Source: Candidatus Atribacteria bacterium
Lineage (GTDB): Bacteria; Atribacterota; Atribacteria; Atribacterales; Atribacteraceae
DNA: 7,312 nucleotides
NCBI GenBank assembly: GCA_003561145.1
Contig: PWXL01000274.1
Span: forward strand, 1-7,312
Reading direction: 5' to 3'
A program made the translations under genes and the position numbers. Below, in pieces: positions 1 to 6,892 of this stretch (position 1 is the stretch's first letter; every line of letters starts with the position of its first letter). The notes beneath the pieces were generated by a model, which saw only the letters and a program-made list of their open reading frames with translations, did no database searches and was not told the DNA's origin.

Positions 1-1356
1 GCCCGAAGATTCAAAAAGAATTGTTGTCCCTACCCGTCTGTGAATGTTCCGTAGAGCACCCTTTGTGTCAACATCAAGCGATCTAGCGTGAGACTGTGCG
101 CCTGAAATATCTGAATCAATGGCTGCCACAAGTCGTGACTCACCTAGTTGTCCAAGTACCACACTCCGAAATTCTGAAACTTCAAGAGGAGCTGATCCAA
201 TGGTAATCAACGCCTCACGACGTGCCTCGGAGAAGCCAGTGCGATACGCCCAGGATATCCACTGCGCAAGCATGGCGAGAGTCCCGCGCGTCTGCTGATA
301 CTGAGAAAGGGCCTGCCATTTTCGCTGGAACACAGAAAGGGTTGCCGGATGGAAAGGATAACATACCTCAAAGCGGTTACGTAGATGTTCTCTTGCTCTC
401 ACCTCGGTAGCAGCACTGTTTATTGCTGTCCATTCCGGTGGTAGTTGCGCACGACGCTCGAAACACCAGTCCGCATATGTTTTACAGATGGCCCTTCGGA
501 TTCTTTCACTACCAATGTCTTCAAAAAGCCTTCGGCGGACAACCTCACTGATTTCTGTTTCATCGTTGGCAATAAGGTCCTTCGCCACCCGCCGGACAAC
601 CTTGGTGATTCTGTCCTGCCATTGCAGGTCCCAATCAGTCATCTCTACCTGACTGCGAGGCAAGCTGATAACTGCCGCTCCATGTGTTGTTGCTGTCATA
701 GCCACTGTCAAGTTTTGAATAAAGGAATGAAACTGGTCTGCCATATTTCGGTGGCGGTTGATGAAATTCAAGACTTCGTCAAAAAGTAGGAGTACTGGTT
801 TACCCGCCGCCTGGAAAACCTTGGAAAGAGCCTCCGTTCCTGGTGGTGTCGTTTTCGCCGCATTTCCAAGTTCCTTAATACCCTCATTACCAGCAAGCTG
901 CCAAGCTAAATCAATCCACGGTGTTTCTTTTCCATCTTGGGGATCCCAAGCATTACCCACAAATGCCGCGACTCGCGCTGTTGGCACAGATTTAATCCCA
1001 GCTTCATTAATCAATTTCGGAATACCAGTGTATTCCATCACTCTCTTCCCATTTTTCACTAGGTGATACAATGACGCAAGCGTGTGTGTCTTGCCTCCAC
1101 CAAATTGGGTAATGAGAGTCATTACTGGTGCAGTATTCACTGTTGCCCCGGAGAGTCGGCGTAATACCATTCCCGTATGTTCACGAATGGCTCGGGTGAA
1201 ACAGGTACGGGAAAAGAATTTTTCCGGGTCCCGGTAATCATCTGGAGCGGTTCCGGCAATAACTTGCTCCAAATGGATGGCAAATTCATCCGGATTGAAC
1301 GAGCTACCCTCACGTACTTCCCTACGTGGTGTAGTAACCTTATACCAGGGGTTCAT
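1..1356 (-). CDS. DUF499 family P-loop ATPase, N-terminal 452 residues (runs off left edge)
   Basis: An open frame runs from ATG at 1356 to the window edge without a stop, giving 452 residues; from memory the family is about 1000 residues, so roughly the second half lies outside. The N-terminus opens with WYKVTTPRREVREG. A Walker A-like loop, TQFGGGKTH, lies at residues 83-91 with Lys89 and Thr90 as the nucleotide-binding pair, and a Walker B strand, LLLFDE, at 189-194 with Asp193-Glu194. A PFHPATL motif follows at 334-340, as I recall from DUF499 proteins. DUF499 ATPases occur next to DUF1156 methyltransferases in phage-defence loci and look comparable to the BREX PglY/BrxC ATPases; that comparison is inference. 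The probable role is an ATP-driven component, cytosolic (no signal or membrane segment seen). The start is supported by an in-frame TAG just upstream and AGGAGG 10 bases before the ATG. It follows the cyclotransferase gene by 30 bases. Confidence 0.9.
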   Translation of the reverse strand, partial: MNPWYKVTTPRREVREGSSFNPDEFAIHLEQVIAGTAPDDYRDPEKFFSRTCFTRAIREHTGMVLRRLSGATVNTAPVMTLITQFGGGKTHTLASLYHLVKNGKRVMEYTGIPKLINEAGIKSVPTARVAAFVGNAWDPQDGKETPWIDLAWQLAGNEGIKELGNAAKTTPPGTEALSKVFQAAGKPVLLLFDEVLNFINRHRNMADQFHSFIQNLTVAMTATTHGAAVISLPRSQVEMTDWDLQWQDRITKVVRRVAKDLIANDETEISEVVRRRLFEDIGSERIRRAICKTYADWCFERRAQLPPEWTAINSAATEVRAREHLRNRFEVCYPFHPATLSVFQRKWQALSQYQQTRGTLAMLAQWISWAYRTGFSEARREALITIGSAPLEVSEFRSVVLGQLGESRLVAAIDSDISGAQSHARSLDVDTKGALRNIHRRVGTTILFESSG

Positions 1357-1366
1357 AACCCACTAT

Positions 1367-1372
1367 CCTCCT
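1367..1372 (-). promoter_or_regulatory. Ribosome binding site of the DUF499 gene
   Basis: AGGAGG on the minus strand, 10 bases before the ATG at 1356. The spacing is a little long, but a TAG in frame between it and the ATG excludes an upstream start in this frame. It occupies most of the 30-base gap after the preceding gene, which leaves little room for a separate promoter or terminator. Confidence 0.7.
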
Positions 1373-1386
1373 TATAGCAAACCTCA

Positions 1387-1851
1387 TCAATCACTCACCT
1401 TGATCTGCTCCAATTCATGTACATATTTCTCCGGAAGGTTCCAGTATCTCGCCCCCTTCAAGATGAGAATTTTATATTCTTTGTTTGGTAATGGTGGATC
1501 ATCTTCGCGCTCGGCAAAATAAGCTGAAACAGTTTTAGGTTTTTGCGCTTCGTTATCTATGTATACAATACATTCGCGGCGCCAATAAGCATTATTTTCT
1601 CTCCACGGACAATAGCCCTCTGCTTTATCAAGGCTACCCAGTTCTTGTTCACAAATTTTATACACAACGCCCCATACGTTGTGGCCACTCTCAGGAACTA
1701 CATCAGCAACACCACAACCTCTTCTCTTCGACTCTCGGGTAAAGGCAAGTTTATGATCACGGAGAATTGCATTAGCAATGTATTGAGCAGAAGGACAACG
1801 GTCCTTCATTTGTTTCCAATCCATGTTCGATCCATAAGCAAAATAGAGCAT
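1387..1851 (-). CDS. Gamma-glutamylcyclotransferase-fold (GGCT/AIG2-like) protein
   Basis: A 154-residue protein starting MLYFAYGSNM. The YGSN loop at residues 6-9 is the signature of the gamma-glutamylcyclotransferase-like fold, which releases 5-oxoproline from gamma-glutamyl peptides or gamma-glutamyl-amines. GVVYKI (61-66) and LDKAEGY (74-80) match the region holding the catalytic glutamate, which would be Glu78 (by analogy to Glu98 of human GGCT). Near the C-terminus, GARYWNLPEKYVHEL resembles the usual end of these proteins. The start at 1851 is preferred over ATG at 1935 because the latter's extra 28 residues overlap the methyltransferase gene, whereas 1851 has a near-ideal Shine-Dalgarno and the YGSN motif right after it. 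It lies 4 bases after the methyltransferase stop and 30 before the DUF499 gene. The substrate is unknown; a housekeeping glutathione role seems less likely inside a defence operon, but that is inference. Confidence 0.85.
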   Translation of the reverse strand: MLYFAYGSNMDWKQMKDRCPSAQYIANAILRDHKLAFTRESKRRGCGVADVVPESGHNVWGVVYKICEQELGSLDKAEGYCPWRENNAYWRRECIVYIDNEAQKPKTVSAYFAEREDDPPLPNKEYKILILKGARYWNLPEKYVHELEQIKVSD

Positions 1852-1853
1852 TT

Positions 1854-1862
1854 GATCACCTC
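1854..1862 (-). promoter_or_regulatory. Very strong ribosome binding site of the cyclotransferase gene
   Basis: Minus-strand GAGGTGATC, an uninterrupted nine-base match to the expected complement of the conserved 16S rRNA 3' end. It overlaps the TGA stop of the methyltransferase (1858-1856) and ends 2 bases before the ATG at 1851. This decides the cyclotransferase start and suggests translation of that gene is coupled to, or re-initiated after, the methyltransferase. Confidence 0.75.
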
Positions 1863-4800
1863 GGTACCGCAAGCAACATTGCGTCAAGTAGCCGTTTCTC
1901 CTCACTCCCTTTTGGGTAAAGTGCGGAAAGTGCATTAGCTAATCGAATAAAAGAAGAGCCACGATCTTGCTCAGTTTTTATAAACCTTCGCAAAGCATTC
2001 GATTGGCCACCAGCTTGCAACAGCATCGCTGCATGTACACGGTCGAGTGTAGTTGCGGTTGCGTCCATTGCCCCGGGATCTTCAATATTAAACTTCTGGT
2101 AGCGCTTTAATTTTTTAGGTCTTTTTTGGGAGGTAAATTCTTCAAGCCCAGGAAGTACCATTTGTCTTCCTGGAGAAGGATTAATAAGTTCATCAATTGC
2201 GGCATCCATACCACTTGAGCCAAAAAGCTGTTTAGTACGCTCTGAAATGCCTAAGAGTCGCACCACACCCTTTTGCGTTTCGATTATTCTTCCTTCCCAT
2301 TTGGGAAGTTCAATACCCAGTGGTTGAGCAAAACGACGGACCACATCGAAAACCAGGTTATAACCCTTATTTTTCGCCTTCCCTTGTTTGTTATCTGCTT
2401 CCTCATCCTCATAGTTAGTGCTATTTTCTTTTTCTTTGCCATTTGAAATAAGGTTGGGTTGAGGGTCAGGCTGATTATTGGATTGATAGGTATTGCCGTT
2501 ACTGCTTTGGAGGGTCCAGAGGAAAAGGGCTGTCAAGCGCGCATCTTCCTCCAACACATCGACAGTGCCATTCCGAGCGGTGGCTTCTGCTGTGCCGAGT
2601 ATCTGTTCGAGAGCAGATCGACCTACGACTTCCCAGACTTTCTCCAAATACTCAGAGAGCTTCACTTCCCTACCATCAGCAGACTCGACCTTGCTGTAAC
2701 GGCTGAAAATCTCGAGTGCGGGGCCGATACAGGAAAAGACCAAATCTGCTCCACGAATGCCCTCCCCCTGAAGCCGTTCCATCCAGTGCCCAACGCGCTT
2801 GGGCAGTTCACGCAGGACTTCGCCCCAGTCGCCGACCGGCGCGTCGTCGGGGCGGGGGCGGCAAATGAGGTGAACGCTGGTAGCGAGGGCGGCGGATTCT
2901 TGAGATCGCAGACGGCCAGGCCTTTCTGTTGCGATTGGCCATGAACCAGTGATAGTCCACCCACCGTGGATCATCCCAGCGAGAAGGGCTTCCCAGCCTT
3001 CTGTTGTCTTGTGGGCAAATACAACACTGCCTATTCCATCCTCGCGCACAACTCGTCTTCCTTCTCCAAAAGCAGATCCCATTGTTTGTTCGAAGAAAAC
3101 ACGGTCTTTCGGCGTACTGTTTATCGACAAGTAATTTTCATCCTGAACGCATTCCCGAGTTTTTGGAACAAGAGGATTTTTACTGTCAAATGGGTCCCTT
3201 AACAACGAAAGTCCTTGCAAACCCCTCTTTAACCACACAAAGAAAAAGTTGGACAATTCCGCATAACCAACGGCATCGTAATATGGAGGGTCTGTGAACC
3301 AAATAAATACCGTTTCATCAGGTATTGGTGACATACAAGCATCGGCTGGCTCTACCTGCCCACCGCTCCCTTTCAAACAGACTAGACCTTCAGTAACTCT
3401 TGCAACCCATGATAAGGCTCCATCGAAACCACCTGACTCAGTTGTTAAAGGCATCGTTTCACAAAAATCCCACACCATCGAGAGTGCTTGGCGAGCAAAG
3501 GTGCTTCTTACGAACTCACCATCCGGTGCCCAGCTATTCAAACTGGAATTGAAATCAGAGCATCTGCTCACGGCCAATCCAAGAATTGGTGCGACATAAA
3601 TCATTTTGTCCTTCACGCCCGCTATTGTAATCAATTTCTTGGAGAGTGTATGCAAGGAAAGCTGTTGCCTTAATGTAGCGATGTCTTTCCATTGTCGTAT
3701 TCCATAGTTTGGAATGCGGAAACAGTTCGTATTTTTGGGCGGAAGCAACTCGTCCGGCACTGGACAAAGGCCCTTCTTACCACCATTATCCCATTCGTCT
3801 AAGATCGCCTTGAGCCGCTTCTGAGCATTCCAGACGGCCTCGTAATCTTGCTTTGTGGGAAGCCGATAGTTGCGCCCCTGAATACCTGGATACAGCGTCA
3901 CAACCGCAAGCATCCGTGCGCCACCAATGCGGTTCCCTCGTACATTAATAATTGCATCCGCCCCACCGCGCTGCTCGGAAAGCTGAGCACGCACGCGTTC
4001 TGGCGGTAACACCATGTTACAGCACGGGCACGTGGCCTTGGCTCTGGTAACAGTCCCTCCACGAATATCTTTATCTGTTTTCGGCTCAAATATCTCGAAC
4101 TCGACGCACGGCGGTCCGTCTTCCGGCCACACAATCTTCAATCTAAGCGCTCGCTTCCGGCCAGCCTTCTTGCAGAGCCAGAATGACCGCATGAGCGGAA
4201 TCTCTGCACCACAGTTGGGGGATTCGCATCTGACGGTCCGCGCCCAAAGGTATGCTATCGGCGTGGCTCCGTCAGGTTCCCTGGGATAAAACTCGGCGAG
4301 TTCTTTCTCGGCCTGTTTCTTGATCTCACCGCCGACCCGTCTCAGTTCCTCGGAAAGCTCCGGTCCGTGACGAGGGATATCTTCCAGCATGACCTTGAGT
4401 ATGAGGCAGGCTACGGGGTTGAGATCGCTGGCGAATGCCTCGCAGCCAAGCCTTAAGGCCTCTAGAGGAATTGAGCCGCCCCCGGCGAACGGGTCCACGA
4501 CCAACGGTGTCTCATCCGGATGAGCTGCCTTAACAAGTGCGCGGGCCGTAGTGAGAAAGTTGTTGTTTGCAGAGTTGTCCCAATCGGCAAGATCACCGAT
4601 GAAGGCAAGAAGCGCTTTACGCAATCCTTCATCGGATTTTACCTGTTTGGTCATGAGCGGGGTGTTCCGTCCTGGCATTCGAAGCAAGGATTCCCTCGCA
4701 CTCACCTTGAATACCGCAGGGCAAAGCGGGTCGCAGGGATCGGGCAGAAGAAGCGCCATGAGCATAGCCCGACATGCAGCTAACGGCCTTCGTGCCCACC

Positions 4801-4918
4801 AGAGATGGAGTGTCGATGGATGTCCATGACGAATGGATTTTTCCCGTGCTGAGTGTTTGGAAACTACTGCAATAGGAAAATCAACTTCAGCCAGACGCTT
4901 ACATTCTTTAGGAATCAT
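1856..4918 (-). CDS. DUF1156 DNA methyltransferase (probable N6-adenine type), anti-phage associated
   Basis: A 1020-residue protein of about the length I expect for the family. The N-terminal DUF1156 region (about 1-55) carries the characteristic HGHPSTLHLWWARRPL (31-46). The AdoMet-binding motif VVDPFAGGGSIPLEA is at 140-154, with the acidic residue of the next strand at Asp165 (ASDLNP). The catalytic DPPYYDAVGYAEL is at 543-555; DPPY is typical of amino-methyltransferases acting on adenine, which is inferred here. Between them lie paired cysteines (231, 236, 249, then 297, 299, 300) that look like a split zinc ribbon and may belong to target recognition. TGSWPIATE is at 657-665. Residues about 803-851 form an Asn/Gln/Glu/Lys-rich, probably disordered linker before a conserved-looking C-terminal domain. 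The ATG overlaps the upstream stop as ATGA (4918-4915). Likely role: host DNA modification that marks self. Composition varies strongly along the gene (see findings). Confidence 0.93.
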   Translation of the reverse strand: MIPKECKRLAEVDFPIAVVSKHSAREKSIRHGHPSTLHLWWARRPLAACRAMLMALLLPDPCDPLCPAVFKVSARESLLRMPGRNTPLMTKQVKSDEGLRKALLAFIGDLADWDNSANNNFLTTARALVKAAHPDETPLVVDPFAGGGSIPLEALRLGCEAFASDLNPVACLILKVMLEDIPRHGPELSEELRRVGGEIKKQAEKELAEFYPREPDGATPIAYLWARTVRCESPNCGAEIPLMRSFWLCKKAGRKRALRLKIVWPEDGPPCVEFEIFEPKTDKDIRGGTVTRAKATCPCCNMVLPPERVRAQLSEQRGGADAIINVRGNRIGGARMLAVVTLYPGIQGRNYRLPTKQDYEAVWNAQKRLKAILDEWDNGGKKGLCPVPDELLPPKNTNCFRIPNYGIRQWKDIATLRQQLSLHTLSKKLITIAGVKDKMIYVAPILGLAVSRCSDFNSSLNSWAPDGEFVRSTFARQALSMVWDFCETMPLTTESGGFDGALSWVARVTEGLVCLKGSGGQVEPADACMSPIPDETVFIWFTDPPYYDAVGYAELSNFFFVWLKRGLQGLSLLRDPFDSKNPLVPKTRECVQDENYLSINSTPKDRVFFEQTMGSAFGEGRRVVREDGIGSVVFAHKTTEGWEALLAGMIHGGWTITGSWPIATERPGRLRSQESAALATSVHLICRPRPDDAPVGDWGEVLRELPKRVGHWMERLQGEGIRGADLVFSCIGPALEIFSRYSKVESADGREVKLSEYLEKVWEVVGRSALEQILGTAEATARNGTVDVLEEDARLTALFLWTLQSSNGNTYQSNNQPDPQPNLISNGKEKENSTNYEDEEADNKQGKAKNKGYNLVFDVVRRFAQPLGIELPKWEGRIIETQKGVVRLLGISERTKQLFGSSGMDAAIDELINPSPGRQMVLPGLEEFTSQKRPKKLKRYQKFNIEDPGAMDATATTLDRVHAAMLLQAGGQSNALRRFIKTEQDRGSSFIRLANALSALYPKGSEEKRLLDAMLLAVPR

Positions 4919-6204
4919 TTTTGAACCTTCGCGGTTTCTTTTGTCTTCTTCAGCACATACAGATTGAACAGGAATACATGCAGGATGATCTCACAATCCA
5001 TGTCCTGGCCGGAGCGAACCCGGACTCGCCATTCCCCCGGATGATCAATTCTGACCCGGCCGGCGAAGGTGGGATGTGTTTCCAACGAATTTTCCATAGC
5101 CAATTGAAGGCCGGAGAATCCTGCCACGTCCCTGTTGAACACGATCAATGCTGCTTTGCAATCACGCCAGGTCATATAGCCAAGAAGCTGGTCAATCGCC
5201 TCAATGAGCTGCTTTGGGCCACGCCACACTTTGCACTCCCCGACGAATGCAGACCGATTTTCAAATTCAATACGGATATCTGTCTTGCCTGTGCGCCGAA
5301 AGGTTTCCCCAGATGCATCGCCCTCGTAGTGGCCGTTGAGATGGGCCAGGATGATGTCGCGCAGTTCTTCCTCATCATGCTTGACGAAGGTCCCAGGGGT
5401 TGCTTCGAACGAACGCCCTTCATGACGAATCACATTCAAAATATGCGCGTAATCCTCCTCACGAATTCCCCACTCTGCAGATTTTTCCAGTGCTAACGGA
5501 AGTGGCTTTACCAATTTTCGTTTGATGGGCAATGCTGCCAAATCGGGTACATCGGCCCTTTTTCTCAATGGGATGTTCAGTACTTTGACGACTTCCGTGT
5601 GCCTTCCAAGGCGTGTTCGACGGTTTGCAGTGTACTCTTGAATGTGTTCACGCAGTTGCTTGTTATGTGCGTCCACCTCTCCTCTTATATTGCTCAGGTA
5701 GTTCTGGACACTTCTGAGCGTGCTTTCAACCTCCCGCTTAATTTCACCACCATCTCCCAAGCTGTCAGATGGCCGCTCTAAAACTATCTCAAGATGGCCG
5801 ATGTTAATATCCCGTGAGACTCTGACCTGACCGCGTGGAGGGTTCAGGGTGAAAGCGCTTGGCCGGTACCGCCACAGATTGGCATCGCCAGAGAATGGAA
5901 CAATGACCGTAATTCGTAAACCAGCAATCATGCAAGGCCTGCTCTTGTCAAAAATGGCTCGATTGAAATCATGACGGACATCAACCTGCGTTTCCTGTAT
6001 TTCCATTTCCTTCTGATCCTCGTATAGTTCCAGAGGGATTACCTCTCGTTTGGAATACACGTGTTCGACAATGTCGCTATCGCTCGACTGGATGAATTGG
6101 GTTTCTGGAATTTGATCTAAATCGGTCTTTGCGCCTTCCAAGTTCGCCCGTAGAACATCGGAGAGGTCGTGTCCATAGAAGAGAAGGTCGGTGCGCTCCC
6201 TCAT
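4915..6204 (-). CDS. Uncharacterised protein with C-terminal PD-(D/E)XK nuclease-like domain
   Basis: 429 residues; I do not recognise a named family. Three parts are visible. Residues about 75-145 look beta-rich, with VPFSGDANLWRYRPSAF (102-118) and NPPRGQVRV nearby. A hydrophilic, heptad-like helix spans about 155-195 and may be a coiled coil, followed by a basic Pro/Leu linker. The C-terminal part (about 275-360) has an acidic helix EEELRDII (278-285), TDIRIEF with Asp309, then FVGECKVWRG with Glu323-x-Lys325, and a helix containing Gln339. That is the E...D...ExK...Q arrangement of Mrr-like restriction endonuclease folds, so DNA cleavage is plausible but not shown. The start at 6204 has GAGG 9 bases upstream (6216-6213). 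Its TGA overlaps the methyltransferase ATG in an ATGA, consistent with a restriction-modification pairing. No signal or membrane segment is evident. Confidence 0.75.
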   Translation of the reverse strand: MRERTDLLFYGHDLSDVLRANLEGAKTDLDQIPETQFIQSSDSDIVEHVYSKREVIPLELYEDQKEMEIQETQVDVRHDFNRAIFDKSRPCMIAGLRITVIVPFSGDANLWRYRPSAFTLNPPRGQVRVSRDINIGHLEIVLERPSDSLGDGGEIKREVESTLRSVQNYLSNIRGEVDAHNKQLREHIQEYTANRRTRLGRHTEVVKVLNIPLRKRADVPDLAALPIKRKLVKPLPLALEKSAEWGIREEDYAHILNVIRHEGRSFEATPGTFVKHDEEELRDIILAHLNGHYEGDASGETFRRTGKTDIRIEFENRSAFVGECKVWRGPKQLIEAIDQLLGYMTWRDCKAALIVFNRDVAGFSGLQLAMENSLETHPTFAGRVRIDHPGEWRVRVRSGQDMDCEIILHVFLFNLYVLKKTKETAKVQK

Positions 6205-6222
6205 GGCTGTTGCCTCATGATT

Positions 6223-6251
6223 TTCATATTTGTGACCGGCATTTCTGTCGA
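6223..6251 (-). promoter_or_regulatory. Weak sigma70-like promoter candidate before the nuclease-like gene
   Basis: TCGACA (6251-6246) and TATGAA (6228-6223) are separated by 17 bases, matching the -35 and -10 consensus at 5 and 4 of 6 positions. Transcription would begin near 6216, leaving only about a dozen leader bases that include the GAGG ribosome site. It would give the methyltransferase and downstream genes a promoter separate from the helicase. Such matches arise easily by chance, so the call is tentative. Confidence 0.25.
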
Positions 6252-6259
6252 GAAACCAA

Positions 6260-6337
6260 TGTCCTATTTGTCCAGTTTATGTCCAGTTTCCATGCTAACA
6301 GCACTCATGTCCTGTTTGCCCTCTTTTCGTCCTGTTT
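6260..6337 (-). repeat. Cluster of five AAAC(A/T)GGACA-type direct repeats
   Basis: Five minus-strand copies: AAACAGGACG (6337-6328), AAACAGGACA (6317-6308), AAACTGGACA (6289-6280), AAACTGGACA (6278-6269) and AAATAGGACA (6269-6260). A reversed partial copy, GTCCTG at 6349-6344, forms a perfect 6-base inverted repeat with CAGGAC of the first copy (6333-6328). The last three copies start 9-11 bases apart, about one helical turn. The first two lie in the 3' end of the regulator-remnant gene and the rest in the gap after it. This could be an operator cluster or the eroded repetitive tail of the regulator's own coding sequence, because all copies from the second onward sit in a phase that would read N/K-x-T/D in that frame. 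Confidence 0.6.
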
Positions 6338-6892
6338 CCCAGCCAGGACATAGTGGGCACCCCGGCTGGTTACACCTATTTTGCGCAGGACGCCCTTTGT
6401 AACCAGTTCCTCGAGATCCCGCGAGGCCGTTCGAATGGTAGACCCCGTCAAATCACGATAATCTTTGTTCGTAATCCGAGCATGTACTTTTACAAAAGCC
6501 AAGGCTTTCATCTGTCTTTCGTTGAGGCCAAGACCGGATATCACTGCATCCGTCAGCCAATCCCGCCAAATGGTGGTTACGAACTGACCGGCCCGTTCCT
6601 CGAAATCCGGTGATGGAAGACCGGCTTCGCCGCAGCGCTCAATCATGTCCAGCGTGCCATTCCCGGCTTTTTCAATGTAGCGGGCAAGATAGAGGGGTTC
6701 GGCAATCAACGGATTGCGCGGAATTGAGGCGTGGGTCTCCCTGAGGCGCTCCGGTAAAAGGAAAACATCAAAGAAACGCCTGAGCAAGGGATCGTTTCTC
6801 AGAAAGTTCTTGACAGCCCGACGCTCAGCATGGAGTTCCTTCTGAACGCTACTGACAAACACGGTCTTACGGTTGGCCATTTTTTTCCTCAT
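6305..6892 (-). CDS. Internally deleted DUF4062 / AlbA_2-GHKL regulator retaining its winged helix
   Basis: 195 residues from ATG 6892, which overlaps the upstream TGA as ATGA; ATG 6880 (MANRKTVF) is an alternative start. Residues 9-44 match the start of a DUF4062 domain (KTVFVSSVQKELHAERRAVK, then LLRRFFDVFL). From about residue 49 the text is that of the C-terminal part of 'RecG-like' AlbA_2/GHKL transcriptional regulators: HASIPRNPLIAEPL, then ARYIEKAGNGTLDMIERC with a GxGT glycine motif at 77-80, then a winged helix at about 123-183 (LNERQMKALAF, TNKDYRDLTG, TASRDLEELVTKGVL). Full family members, from memory, are about 450-550 residues, so the rest of DUF4062, the AlbA_2 domain and the front of the ATPase are missing with the frame kept. 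It is either a decayed pseudogene or a minimal DNA-binding regulator. It may act on the repeats at its own 3' end; this is inference. Confidence 0.8.
   Translation of the reverse strand: MRKKMANRKTVFVSSVQKELHAERRAVKNFLRNDPLLRRFFDVFLLPERLRETHASIPRNPLIAEPLYLARYIEKAGNGTLDMIERCGEAGLPSPDFEERAGQFVTTIWRDWLTDAVISGLGLNERQMKALAFVKVHARITNKDYRDLTGSTIRTASRDLEELVTKGVLRKIGVTSRGAHYVLAGKQDEKRANRT

Noticed and set aside
445..1066. Plus-strand open frames (445-789, 758-1066) at the left end
   Set aside because: Both are antisense to the DUF499 frame, which is continuous and carries Walker A and B motifs.
1357..1386. Terminator between the cyclotransferase and DUF499 genes
   Set aside because: The 30-base gap holds a ribosome site but no stem followed by a T run, so read-through is expected.
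1852..1935. N-terminal extension of the cyclotransferase from ATG 1935
   Set aside because: It overlaps the methyltransferase C-terminus and would bypass the near-perfect ribosome site at 1854-1862. The fold's YGSN motif follows directly after ATG 1851.
2459..2944. Plus-strand open frame of 161 codons antisense to the methyltransferase
   Set aside because: It coincides with the high-G+C block, where stop codons are rare by composition. No ribosome site or domain.
4921..5496. Plus-strand open frame of 191 codons antisense to the nuclease-like gene
   Set aside because: No recognisable domain, cysteine-rich irregular composition, and it is exactly antisense to a gene with convincing motifs and an ATGA junction.
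6201..6242. Thirteen-codon leader frame (MPVTNMKIMRQQP) whose TGA overlaps the ATG of the nuclease-like gene
   Set aside because: The ATGA overlap is attractive, but no ribosome site precedes its start and the peptide shows nothing typical of a leader, so chance is likelier.
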